64,000 nucleotides of DNA from JAJDZL01 sp965221175 (GTDB taxonomy: Bacteria; Pseudomonadota; Gammaproteobacteria; Arenicellales; JAJDZL01): the NCBI GenBank assembly GCA_965221175.1, contig OZ244867.1, positions 1,426,001 through 1,490,000 on the forward strand, read 5' to 3'. Below, one piece after another: positions 35,465 through 42,792 of this stretch. The translations under genes and the position numbers were made by a program. The notes under the pieces are model-generated. The model did no database searches and was not told the origin of the DNA. It worked only from the letters and a program-made list of their open reading frames with translations. Every line of letters starts with the position of its first letter. The stretch's first letter is position 1.

Positions 35465-36718
35465 TCAACGTCGTTTGACGTTGAGAGGGAGCGCGACGAG
35501 ACCTCGGACGACAGTTGATCGGCGGTACCGGGGCACGCCCGAAGCGAGCTCGATGGTGCCGAGCGTGCGGAGCGCCTCGGTAAAGACAGCGCTCGCCTCC
35601 ATGCGTGCAAGCTCGGCACCGATGCACTGGTGGACGCCGTGTCCGAACGATGTGTGCCTGGGGCCTTGGCGCGCGATGTTGAAGGTGTCAGCATGCTCGA
35701 ACACTTCCTCGTCGCGATTGGCCGATCCGGTAAGCAGAATAACGCCATCGCCGGGCTGGATCGTGCGTCCGCGCACGGTGATATCCGCCTTCGCAATCCG
35801 GAAGTCCGTCTGCACGGGACTGTCGAAGCGCAACATCTCGTTCACTGCGTCGCGAATCCGGTACGGCTCCTCGCGTAAGAGCTGCATCTGCTCGCGATGG
35901 CGCGCGAGCGCGAGCATACCGTTTCCGATGAGGTTGGTCGTGGTCTCGTTGCCCGCGATCATCAGCACACTCAGCATGTCACAAGCTTCCGCCAAACTGA
36001 TCGCGTCGCCCGCGTCTACTTTCCTCGCGAGCGTACTCACTGCATCGGTCTCGCTCGACTGCATCCGATCGGTCAGCAGCGTTTTGAAGTAGCGTCGGAT
36101 CTCGACGCCTGCGCGGTGTGCGGTCGTGCGTTGCCGGCGCGTGGCGATCATCTCGAGTAACCGGGCGCGTTCGCGCGACCAAGTCTCCCAGCGGCGGCGG
36201 TCGTGCTCGGGGATCCCCATCATCACGAGCATCACGCGCATGGCAAGTGGTTCGGCAACCTCGGCGATCCAGTCAACCGTCCGGCGTCGTGCCGCGCACT
36301 CGATGAGTTCGGCCGCGTCGTGTGCGATAGTCTCGCCGAGCGCCTCAAGCCTCACCTTGGTGAAGGCCTTGGCAACCACCTTGCGCAGGCGCATATGCTC
36401 GGGAGGGTCTACGAGCAGGATGCTGTAATCATCGGGGGCTGGCGGCAGCACGCTCGTCGTCGTACCGCGCCACCTCGGATCGTTGGAGAAGCGCTCGTGG
36501 TCCTTCGCGGCCGCGAGCACATCCTCGTACCGCGTGAGCACCCAACTTCCGAGGATCGCGCTTCGGTGCACGGGGCTTCGTCGGCGGAGCCGTGCATAGA
36601 CCTTATACGGGTTCTGGATGACGCCGGGTGACAGGGGGTTGTAGGTCGCTCCGCTTCTTGCCGTCTCCCAGAAGCCGACAGCGTGTGCGCCGATGCTCTT
36701 CCATCGTTCGCGGTTCAA
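35465..36718 (-). CDS. Cytochrome P450, GC-rich and probably acquired
   Basis: 417-residue soluble bacterial P450. The substrate/oxygen helix has AGNETTTN (255-262), the ExxR pair is EMLR (294-297) and the heme loop is FGHGVHQCIG with ligand Cys near residue 365. DPPEHMRLRK near 104 is also typical of class I bacterial P450s. It needs an electron partner, but no ferredoxin or reductase gene is nearby. Base composition is strikingly unlike the surroundings: the 60-base row at 35521 has 46 G/C, versus 19 at 34741. Codon choice is correspondingly GC-biased and the frame is intact. Recent transfer from a high-GC donor is likely. The substrate is unknown. Confidence 0.94.
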   Translation of the reverse strand: MNRERWKSIGAHAVGFWETARSGATYNPLSPGVIQNPYKVYARLRRRSPVHRSAILGSWVLTRYEDVLAAAKDHERFSNDPRWRGTTTSVLPPAPDDYSILLVDPPEHMRLRKVVAKAFTKVRLEALGETIAHDAAELIECAARRRTVDWIAEVAEPLAMRVMLVMMGIPEHDRRRWETWSRERARLLEMIATRRQRTTAHRAGVEIRRYFKTLLTDRMQSSETDAVSTLARKVDAGDAISLAEACDMLSVLMIAGNETTTNLIGNGMLALARHREQMQLLREEPYRIRDAVNEMLRFDSPVQTDFRIAKADITVRGRTIQPGDGVILLTGSANRDEEVFEHADTFNIARQGPRHTSFGHGVHQCIGAELARMEASAVFTEALRTLGTIELASGVPRYRRSTVVRGLVALPLNVKRR

Positions 36719-36798
36719 TTTTGCTCACGTTTCATTACTGCGTATTCTGATTTATGTGAACGGTGATTCTGAAATTATCTGAACACCTGTATTCACAC

Positions 36799-37525
36799 AT
36801 TTTATCAATATATATATGGCTACTGCCTTGTGCTCAAAGGGGAGGACAACAAGGTTTTGAGCCTCCTGCACCCCCCTGGTAGACCACTACAACCAAGTCC
36901 TCTCAGTCTTTTTTATCGCACAATACATTGAAACCAGCGGGGAAATGGGTCTAAACACAGATATAGACAATATTGAGAAAGAAATTCAGGCTTATTTCAG
37001 AGTTTTGTTTCTAATAAATTTGGGGCAACTTTCCCTACGATCCTAGTTACCGGCTGTATGAAGCTAATGCGCAAGCCGAACTCCAGTCAACCTACATCGT
37101 CCCTTACTTGTATATAAAAAAATATCACGGCGGAATCTACGACCTTCAGAAAATGCTTCTGCAGATATCCCCCAGTATCGGGGGAGAAAGGGACTTGACG
37201 ACCTATCGCAAATACAGCCCCTACACTGTGGTGGACAGATTGAGTAATGTCATCGAGTTCGCAAATCGCTGTCTTGCTCTGCCGAACAAGCCTCACTCTA
37301 ATCCGCAATATTACAAGGCTTATCAAAAAGTCTGCCGTATTCTCAAAAATGCGACCGAAGCTCTTATGCCGATGGAACTGGTTGAATATTGTCGCAAGCG
37401 AATCCTGTGGTAAAGATTTGCCGAAATGCCGCCAGAAGTATGAAGAACTGGATGCATCACGAGTGTCTATATTAGATCAGGCAGAATCTGAATTGCAGGA
37501 GTTATTTTCTATTGATTCCGAATGA
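36799..37525 (+). pseudogene. Decayed copy 1 of an unknown secreted-protein gene
   Basis: About 725 bases closely similar to the second copy downstream (37786-38705). It is broken: its N-terminal signal part is missing, a frameshift occurs around 37020 (a run reading GGGGC where copy 2 has GTGGGCCCC), and another occurs near 37390-37400, where the continuing frame reads VASESCGKDLPKC to a TGA at 37523-37525. The intact parts read YDPSYRLYEANAQAELQ and YSPYTVVDRLSNVIEFANRC. The protein family is not recognised. About 100 bases downstream of each copy are also repeated, so the duplicated unit is larger than the gene. Confidence 0.75.
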
Positions 37526-37737
37526 CGGTGGCCTGTTGTCAACTGCAAGCTTGGATTGTAAGGGGCAAAGGAATAGACAGCCCCTTGTGCCAACTTGGAA
37601 TAGCGATTTCTAGTTACGTGAACAGTATCATTGTCGTGCTTGGGGTTCTGCCGTGCGACCTCCGTATTCTTGTCGTATATACAAATATTCGAATCAGTTC
37701 ACCCTGAATCCCCTAGTTCAATAAACATCAAAAATTC

Positions 37738-37767
37738 TTGACATGTGCCCCACAGGCCGCTTAATAT
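37738..37767 (+). promoter_or_regulatory. Sigma-70-type promoter before pseudogene copy 2
   Basis: TTGACA at 37738-37743 and TAATAT at 37762-37767 with an 18-base spacer. It lies just upstream of the 37786 start codon, so the transcript leader would be short. Both hexamers are near-consensus. Confidence 0.55.
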
Positions 37768-37785
37768 GGAAGTTCTCCACTAGTA

Positions 37786-38705
37786 ATGTGTTTATTGTTC
37801 ACTGTTGCTCGCATGACGAATTTCAACGCTAAAGGTTTCTGCATGTTGTACCTCAAATTGACTGTATTGATTTTATTCCTTTCCTCCAGCGCCTTGAGCT
37901 CCGCCACCGAGTACCACCGAGGGAATAATATTTGCAGTGATTTCGAAGAATCCATGGAGTTATATTAAATGGAACCGAAAAATATTACTTTTCAATTTAT
38001 ATATGGCTACTGTCTTGTGATCAAAGGGGAGGATAACAAGGGCTTGAGCATCCTGTACCCCCTGTCCGAGTATTACAATAATATCCCCTCGGCCTTTTTT
38101 ATCGCGAAATACATTGATACCGGCGGGGAAATGGATTCAACCATAGACAGAGACAATATTGAGAAAGCCATTCAGGCTCATTTCAGAGTTTTGTTTCTGA
38201 TTGATGTGGGCCCCAACTATCCCTACGATCCTGATCTCCGGCTGTATGAAGAAGATGCACAAGCCGAACTCGAGTCAACCTATCTCGTCCCTTACTTGTA
38301 TTTTAAAAATATCACGGCGGAGCCTATGGCAATCAAAACAGGCATCGGCTGATGTCCCCGAGCTACGAGGGGGATAGAGACTTGGAAACCTATCCCGATT
38401 ACAGCCCCTACACCATAGACAGTTTGAGTAATATCATCGAGTTCGCCAACCGTTGCATCGCACTGCCGAACAAGAATCACTTTAATCCGTCATATTACAT
38501 AGGATATCAAAAAGCCTGTCAGATTCTCAAAGACGTGGCCGAAACCCTTATGCCAATGGAACTGGAAGCATTGACTCTTCTCGCAACTGAATCCTGCGGA
38601 AAGGATTTGCCAAACTGCCAGGAGTACGATGAACTGACAGACCGACAATCGTCTCTAATTAATCAGGCAGAATCTGAACTGGGGGAGATTTTTCAGTCTG
38701 ATTGA
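37786..38705 (+). pseudogene. Decayed copy 2 of the unknown secreted-protein gene
   Basis: Starts at 37786 with a likely signal peptide (LTVLILFLSSSALSSATE). An in-frame TAA at 37966-37968 interrupts it, and the same frame continues at 37969 (MEPKNITFQFIYGYC) to about 38306. There a lost base in an A-run shifts the frame; the correct frame resumes as KYHGGAYG and runs to the TGA at 38703-38705 (YSPYTIDSLSNIIEFANRC and ESCGKDLPNC). The reconstructed protein would be about 300 residues, exported, with several cysteines. It could be a TPR/Sel1-like repeat protein (YGYCLVIKGEDNKGLSIL), but that is a weak guess. It is a tandem paralogue of copy 1 about 1.18 kb downstream. Confidence 0.72.
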
Positions 38706-38799
38706 TGCCGAATGACGGCGGCCTGTCTTCATCTTCAAGTTTGGATTGAAAGGGCAAAAGAATAGACAGCCCCTTGTGCCAACTTGGAATAGCGATTAC

Positions 38800-39040
38800 C
38801 AGTTCGTGAACATAACGATCAAGTCCTTTAATGATTGACTCAGACGGTCTAGCCTCGAAACTACTAATGTATCACCTGCTCTGGCATACTCAAGGGCTTG
38901 TTTAAGAGACCCGGACGTTCTGCTTCGGCACCGCTTATCTAATCTTGATAAATCTGCTCACATCCGATATTTTGAAGCGAATCTCTATGTAAATCCAAAC
39001 TCTGATCGTCGGTGGACACTTGAGCAGAGCCAATAAACAT
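38800..39040 (-). pseudogene. Broken serine resolvase/invertase N-terminal fragment
   Basis: Reading the minus strand from an ATG at 39040: MFIGSAQVSTDDQSLDL (the usual start reads M-IGYARVSTDDQ-LDL), then GCEQIY, a stop, then ISGAEAERPG, a frame change, then LKQALEYARAGDTLVV, SRLDRLSQSLKDLIV. These are the catalytic-domain blocks of Tn3-family resolvases and DNA invertases; the catalytic Ser is in AQVSTDD and an Arg in SRLDRL. An in-frame stop and a frameshift destroy it, and the C-terminal DNA-binding part is absent. The remnant ends almost exactly where the duplicated segment following pseudogene copy 2 ends, which suggests it marks an old junction. Confidence 0.72.
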
Positions 39041-39317
39041 TTTCCGTTACTAGAAAAAATACAAATAGAAAAGAATTTGGTTTATGCCTCCCTAGGTAAG
39101 GAAAACGCACGTTTTGTTTACCAGACTGTCAGTCGTCAGTGAAACAGAATAGCCAATTGTGTTTCAATTGATTCCGTGCACACTTTTTTCGAAAATGACC
39201 GGCATTCCAATATCCGGCGACGGCATTCTGCTGATCGACCTCGGCCTCGTGCTCAGGATGGGCTCGCCTGCTGGTAGCCTTGGTGGCCGGGAGGCGCAAA
39301 TGAAAGCGGCCCGGTCG
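39041..39317. other. Spacer between resolvase remnant and higA
   Basis: 277 bases with no gene recognised. The 39159-39620 plus-strand frame overlaps higA antisense and has no motif support. The DNA turns from AT-rich to GC-richer on the higBA side. Confidence 0.35.
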
Positions 39318-39605
39318 TTAACTAGTCGCGACAAGCGGCTCGATGCCGTCAACCTCGGTTGCGTTTCGAGCGCGGTCCAGGTCATGCATCTGCTGAAGGT
39401 TCAGCCAGAAATCGGGGGTTGTGCCGAGTGCTCGCCCGATGCGCAACGCTGTATCGGCCGTGATTGCGCGACGGCCATGAACGATTTCATTAATGCGGCG
39501 CGGCGGCACGTTGATCGCTCTTGCCAAGCGGTATTGACTGACTTCCAGCTCCTCAAGAAATTCCGCCAAGTGCTCGCCGGGATGAATGGGATCGATGTTG
39601 GTCAT
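39318..39605 (-). CDS. higA: HigA-type antitoxin (XRE family)
   Basis: 95-residue DNA-binding antitoxin. IHPGEHLAEFLEELEVSQYRLARAINV and the helix-turn-helix up to INEIVHGRRAITADTALRIGRALG are the HigA signature (PGExLxEFLxELxxSQxxLA), followed by the PDFWLNLQQMHDL motif. It neutralises the adjacent HigB toxin and probably represses the operon. The start at 39605 is preferred: it has a GAGG ribosome site and lies 8 bases after the toxin stop; the TTG at 39617 is the alternative. Toxin-first order is the HigBA norm. Confidence 0.92.
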   Translation of the reverse strand: MTNIDPIHPGEHLAEFLEELEVSQYRLARAINVPPRRINEIVHGRRAITADTALRIGRALGTTPDFWLNLQQMHDLDRARNATEVDGIEPLVATS

Positions 39606-39613
39606 GGTATGCC

Positions 39614-39892
39614 TCAATGATAGTCGGTGATCTCAATTTCGATGGCGCCTTGATCCGTCCAGCGAAAACAAACGCGCCATTGGTCGTTGATGCGGACGCT
39701 GTGTTGATCTTTCCGGTCACCACTCAGCGCTTCGAGGCGGTGGGACGGCGGAAGCCGAAGGTCAGTCAAATCAGTCGCCGCAACAACACGCTGAAGCCGC
39801 ATCCGTGCTCGCCGCTGGATGGAGATAGGCAAGCGGCGAATAGTGAGTCCTTGGAATACCTGTTCGGTGCGCTTGTCCTTGAACCGCTTCAT
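39614..39892 (-). CDS. higB: HigB-type toxin (RelE superfamily)
   Basis: 92-residue ribosome-dependent mRNA interferase. It has the HigB pattern from end to end: IKSF-like start MKRFKDKRTEQVF, the PxxIQRRARxRLxxLxAAxxLxDLRxPPxxRLEALxGDRKxQxSxRIxDQWRxCFRW block, and IEIEITDYH at the end. Conserved basic and aromatic residues of the active surface are present. The inverted repeat just upstream is a plausible operator. The pair sits in the mobile-remnant block between ftsH and rlmE, an intact addiction module among decayed genes. Confidence 0.93.
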   Translation of the reverse strand: MKRFKDKRTEQVFQGLTIRRLPISIQRRARMRLQRVVAATDLTDLRLPPSHRLEALSGDRKDQHSVRINDQWRVCFRWTDQGAIEIEITDYH

Positions 39893-39915
39893 GATCTAAT
39901 GATAACGCATCACGT

Positions 39916-39936
39916 TAATAACCTCAAGGGTTATTA
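39916..39936. promoter_or_regulatory. Palindromic operator candidate for the higBA pair
   Basis: TAATAACC and GGTTATTA form a perfect 8-base inverted repeat with a 5-base spacer, starting 24 bases upstream of the higB start codon. HigA-type antitoxins bind such palindromes near their own promoter, so this is the likely autoregulatory site. Confidence 0.55.
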
Positions 39937-40311
39937 CTAATGAGGCACTTGCTAAACGACTCGGCGAAACCGGTGTCGGAAAACGTGCTCAATGCAATGC
40001 GGAACTATGATGTCGGTTTCCGTTATCGCCATCCTTTTATTTGCAATGGGAGGCTTCAAGTTTTAGACAAATCCGCCCTAAGTCATTGATTATATCAACT
40101 CGTAAAATCCGTCATTTTGTCTAAAGCCTTTGATTTGAAAGGAATAGGTCGAGGCTTCGAATCAGGGTGTCGCAGGTTTGATTTCTGCACGATCCGCCAG
40201 TTTTCTGCCTTTTGCTAGATTGTGTGCTGAATGGTTTCAATATTTCAAGCAAACTTCACTTCGCATGAATAAGCGAACGCGAACAGAATATCTCCAAGAG
40301 ATGGATAACAC
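39937..40311. other. Spacer between higBA and rlmE, holds the tRNA scar
   Basis: 375 bases. Apart from the tRNA-Lys-like fragment at 40158-40199, I see no gene and no terminator. The stretch is where the accessory DNA of block B meets the core genes downstream. Confidence 0.45.
40158..40199 (+). repeat. Degenerate 3' end of a lysine tRNA gene, integration scar
   Basis: From about 40158 to 40199 the plus strand reads AATCAGGGTGTCGCAGG, a T-loop-like stretch, and ends GCCA. This aligns with the 3' half of the tRNA-Lys(UUU) gene in this window (56573-56648) with roughly six mismatches over about 40 bases. The 5' half of a tRNA is absent. Partial tRNA 3' ends are typical of att sites left by integrative elements. 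It lies just beyond the rlmE 3' end, at the edge of block B. Confidence 0.65.
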
Positions 40312-40947
40312 TCAACCAATAAATCCTTTCGCGATCATATAGGCTTCCTGACTTTTCGAACGAGAAGCCTTTGGTTTATAGAATTTGCAATCAGCAAACT
40401 GCGCTGCACACATTTCCCTCAACGCGGATGATTCATTATCTTGAAAGAACTTAAAGACCAGCGAACCCTGTCCAGCCATCGCAGTGCGGCAGACATTGAA
40501 TATAGCCTCATGAATTTCGGAAAAATTACGCGAATCAATAGTGGAATTTCCGGTAATATTCGGCGCCATATCAGAAAGTACCACGTTGACCTGTGTTTCA
40601 CCAATAGCTGAAGTCAATTCATCGACAGCTTGCTGTTGAGTAATATCACACTGCATAAAGAAAACCTGATTTAGTGGCTGCATATCAAGCAGGTCTACTG
40701 CAACTACTCTCCCCTGTGAACCAATTCGAGACGAGACGTATTGCGACCAGCCGCCTGGAGAGGCGCCAAGATCCAATACCGTCTGTCCTTGTTTGAAAAG
40801 CTCGAACTTTCGGTCTATTTCCTCAAGCTTGAAATAAGAGCGAGAACGAACACCCAAGCGGGCTGCTTCGCGAACAAAGCCATCGTTCTCCTGCATCTGC
40901 CGCCATTGTGAGGATGATCGATTTTGACGTTGTTTTGATTTTGGCAA
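40312..40947 (-). CDS. rlmE: 23S rRNA (uridine 2'-O) methyltransferase RlmE
   Basis: 211-residue FtsJ/RrmJ-type SAM methyltransferase that modifies U2552 in the ribosomal A loop. Motif I is VLDLGASPGGWSQYV (about 58-71), the catalytic Asp is in LSDMAPNITGN, and a catalytic Lys is in VFKFFQ. The N-terminus has the RSRSYFKLEEI block (commonly RSRAAYKLLEI). Length is normal. In many gammaproteobacteria rlmE is followed directly by ftsH on the same strand; here that link is broken by block B, although both genes keep the same orientation. Confidence 0.93.
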   Translation of the reverse strand: MPKSKQRQNRSSSQWRQMQENDGFVREAARLGVRSRSYFKLEEIDRKFELFKQGQTVLDLGASPGGWSQYVSSRIGSQGRVVAVDLLDMQPLNQVFFMQCDITQQQAVDELTSAIGETQVNVVLSDMAPNITGNSTIDSRNFSEIHEAIFNVCRTAMAGQGSLVFKFFQDNESSALREMCAAQFADCKFYKPKASRSKSQEAYMIAKGFIG

Positions 40948-41177
40948 TTCAAGACTCTAGTGAATGGCTTGTCAGGGTTGGGGAAAAATTTGGCGACATT
41001 CCCGAATGGATTTAGGAAAGATCAAGTTTACTTAAAACAGGAATCCAAGCCCATGAACTTTGGATTCTCCTCGAATCAATTCCATAGTATTTCACTTGGC
41101 TTCAAAATTCTGTGCGCTATTCAACCCAACTGTAAAAGAAGTTATACTCTGCACGAACGAGATATGGAGAAATACTT

Positions 41178-41576
41178 ATGTCGGTTGAAAATTCAGAACA
41201 GAAATTAATTCACTCAACGGCCGAAAGTGCGCCAAAGATTCCTGGTCGCCGCGAGTTTTTCACCTATCGAGATTTACGCGCAAAAGAAGCCAGTCTCGGA
41301 AAAATGAGTGCGCAAACCATGACCGCAGTAAAGGGTATGACAAAGCCGACCGGCTGGCATTACCATGATTGCGAATGTCAGTTTCTGTACATTCTCCAAG
41401 GTTGGATTGATATGGAATTCGAGACAGGTGACAGGTATCATCTCAGAGAAGGTGAATCGCTATATATTCCCGGTGGAATGATCCATAACGAGACGGGCAC
41501 TTCGGAAGATATGGAAATTCTGGAAATTTCTATTCCTTCCATTGCGAGTACGGTTCCATGTGATCCTCCAAAATGA
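41178..41576 (+). CDS. Small cupin-domain protein
   Basis: 132-residue single-domain cupin. The metal motifs are WHYHDCECQFLYILQG (first cupin box, His-x-His then Glu-equivalent region) and LYIPGGMIHNETGT (second box with His). It could bind Fe/Zn and act as a small dioxygenase, isomerase or sensor; nothing in the sequence fixes the role. The next gene is a RidA-like protein on the same strand after 132 bases, so the two might share a transcript. Confidence 0.8.
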   Translation: MSVENSEQKLIHSTAESAPKIPGRREFFTYRDLRAKEASLGKMSAQTMTAVKGMTKPTGWHYHDCECQFLYILQGWIDMEFETGDRYHLREGESLYIPGGMIHNETGTSEDMEILEISIPSIASTVPCDPPK

Positions 41577-41708
41577 ACGGATAAGCCAACATCGGCAACC
41601 AGAATATTGCAAATTCAGAGCTGCTTGCATCAGGTAGGCATTCGAGTAACGATCAAACAAAATTACTTTCCGATATTTGCTGGCTGAACTCATTAATGTA
41701 TTTATAGG

Positions 41709-42113
41709 GTGTTCGTGTTGAGTAAAGACAAAAATAACAGAAAATTGATTTCCTCCGGTTCGATTTATGAAGAGAAGGTTGGCTACTCCCGTGCCGTGTG
41801 TGATGGCAGATGGGTTTTTGTCGCCGGCACGACTGGCTTCAATTATGAAACGATGAAAATATCTGACGATGTCGTTGTGCAGTGCCGGCAGACTCTTGAA
41901 AATATCGGCAGAGTATTGAGTGAAGCTGAAAGCGGATTTGCCGATGTTGTTCGAGTCAACTACATATTTCCAGATTCAGAAGACTTTGAAAAGTGCTGGC
42001 CGGTTCTTCATGAATATTTCGGCAGCGTTCGACCTGCATCAACCATGTACAGTGCAGGACTCGCCGATCCAAGAATGAAAGTGGAAATTGAAGTTACTGC
42101 TCTCAAACAATAA
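41709..42113 (+). CDS. RidA/YjgF family protein (reactive enamine/imine deaminase-like)
   Basis: 134-residue Rid-family protein. The start of the domain (YSRAVCDGRWVFVAGTTGFNYETM), the trimer region (RQTLENIGRVLSEAES) and the C-terminal active-site Arg with the VEIEVTALK strand (VRPASTMYSAGLADPRMKVEIEVTA) fit the family. RidA proteins hydrolyse reactive enamines from PLP enzymes; non-RidA members have other roles, and this one is not assigned to a subgroup. GTG at 41709 is used; GTG 41715 and TTG 41718 are possible alternatives. Confidence 0.82.
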   Translation: MFVLSKDKNNRKLISSGSIYEEKVGYSRAVCDGRWVFVAGTTGFNYETMKISDDVVVQCRQTLENIGRVLSEAESGFADVVRVNYIFPDSEDFEKCWPVLHEYFGSVRPASTMYSAGLADPRMKVEIEVTALKQ

Positions 42114-42138
42114 AGGCGCGGACAAGTACCACCAACAC

Positions 42139-42792
42139 CTAGTTCGACGCTGACTGCTCTGAAAGAATCCGATCAGCTAGATACTCGACAATTTGTAATG
42201 CTCTCTTCTCAGACCGAGCCATGCTTGGCGAGGTTTTGTATTTGCCACCTATGATTAGAGTCGGAACTGATGTGATGTTATAGTCTTTAGCAAGTTTCTC
42301 TGCCTGAGCAAGATTCACCACGGTGGCAAATGAATACAGGTTTTGCGTCAATTTCGAAACATCTATACCTTCTTGAGAGGATGCCCATTGTTCAAACTGC
42401 TCAGCACTAGAAATCCTAGTGCGTTCAATGTGCAATTCATCGTAGAATTTTTGCATCAGTTCTTTTTTCAATCCTAGAAGTTCCATCGCGTAGTACACGT
42501 GAGCGTGAAATAACCAGTTATTTGTGAGCACGGCTGGAACATTCTTGAAATCAATTATTTCAGGTATTTGCCAGGCAACCAGATGAGGCTCGAATCTGTA
42601 GCAGGACGGACATCCAAACCAGAAAAATTCAATGACTTCGACTCGCCCATCTGCTTGTACTTTAATTTTCCCAGGAAGCGTTTCGTAGTCGACACCTTCT
42701 TCAAATTCTTCTGCATGCAGTGGACTGACTAGAAACAGAAGTACTGACAAAGTGATTGCTAAATATGGGAATCTGAATAGTTTCGATGTCAT
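42139..42792 (-). CDS. dsbA: Periplasmic thiol:disulfide interchange protein DsbA, CPSC variant
   Basis: 217-residue exported thioredoxin-fold oxidase. It has a signal peptide (about 1-27), the active site WFGCPSCYRFE instead of the usual CPHC, a helical insertion and the cis-proline loop TSVPTLIIGGKY. DsbA donates disulfides to exported proteins. The Ser in place of His would change the redox potential, so it may be less oxidising, or serve a narrower set of substrates. The start overlaps the mpl stop (ATGA), making a three-gene operon with mpl and the membrane protein. Confidence 0.9.
   Translation of the reverse strand: MTSKLFRFPYLAITLSVLLFLVSPLHAEEFEEGVDYETLPGKIKVQADGRVEVIEFFWFGCPSCYRFEPHLVAWQIPEIIDFKNVPAVLTNNWLFHAHVYYAMELLGLKKELMQKFYDELHIERTRISSAEQFEQWASSQEGIDVSKLTQNLYSFATVVNLAQAEKLAKDYNITSVPTLIIGGKYKTSPSMARSEKRALQIVEYLADRILSEQSASN

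Noticed and set aside
35475..36631. Plus-strand frames inside the P450 gene
   Set aside because: GC-rich coding DNA creates long antisense frames; the minus-strand frame has every P450 motif.
36799..38820. Tandem repeat as a CRISPR or satellite
   Set aside because: The repeat unit is about 1.18 kb with a coding pattern, i.e. a gene duplication; no short regularly spaced repeats exist.
39159..39620. 153-codon plus-strand frame over higA
   Set aside because: It is antisense to an unmistakable HigA gene and shows no motif.
40081..40199. Complete second tRNA gene upstream of rlmE
   Set aside because: Only the 3' half is present; no 5' acceptor strand pairs with the end.
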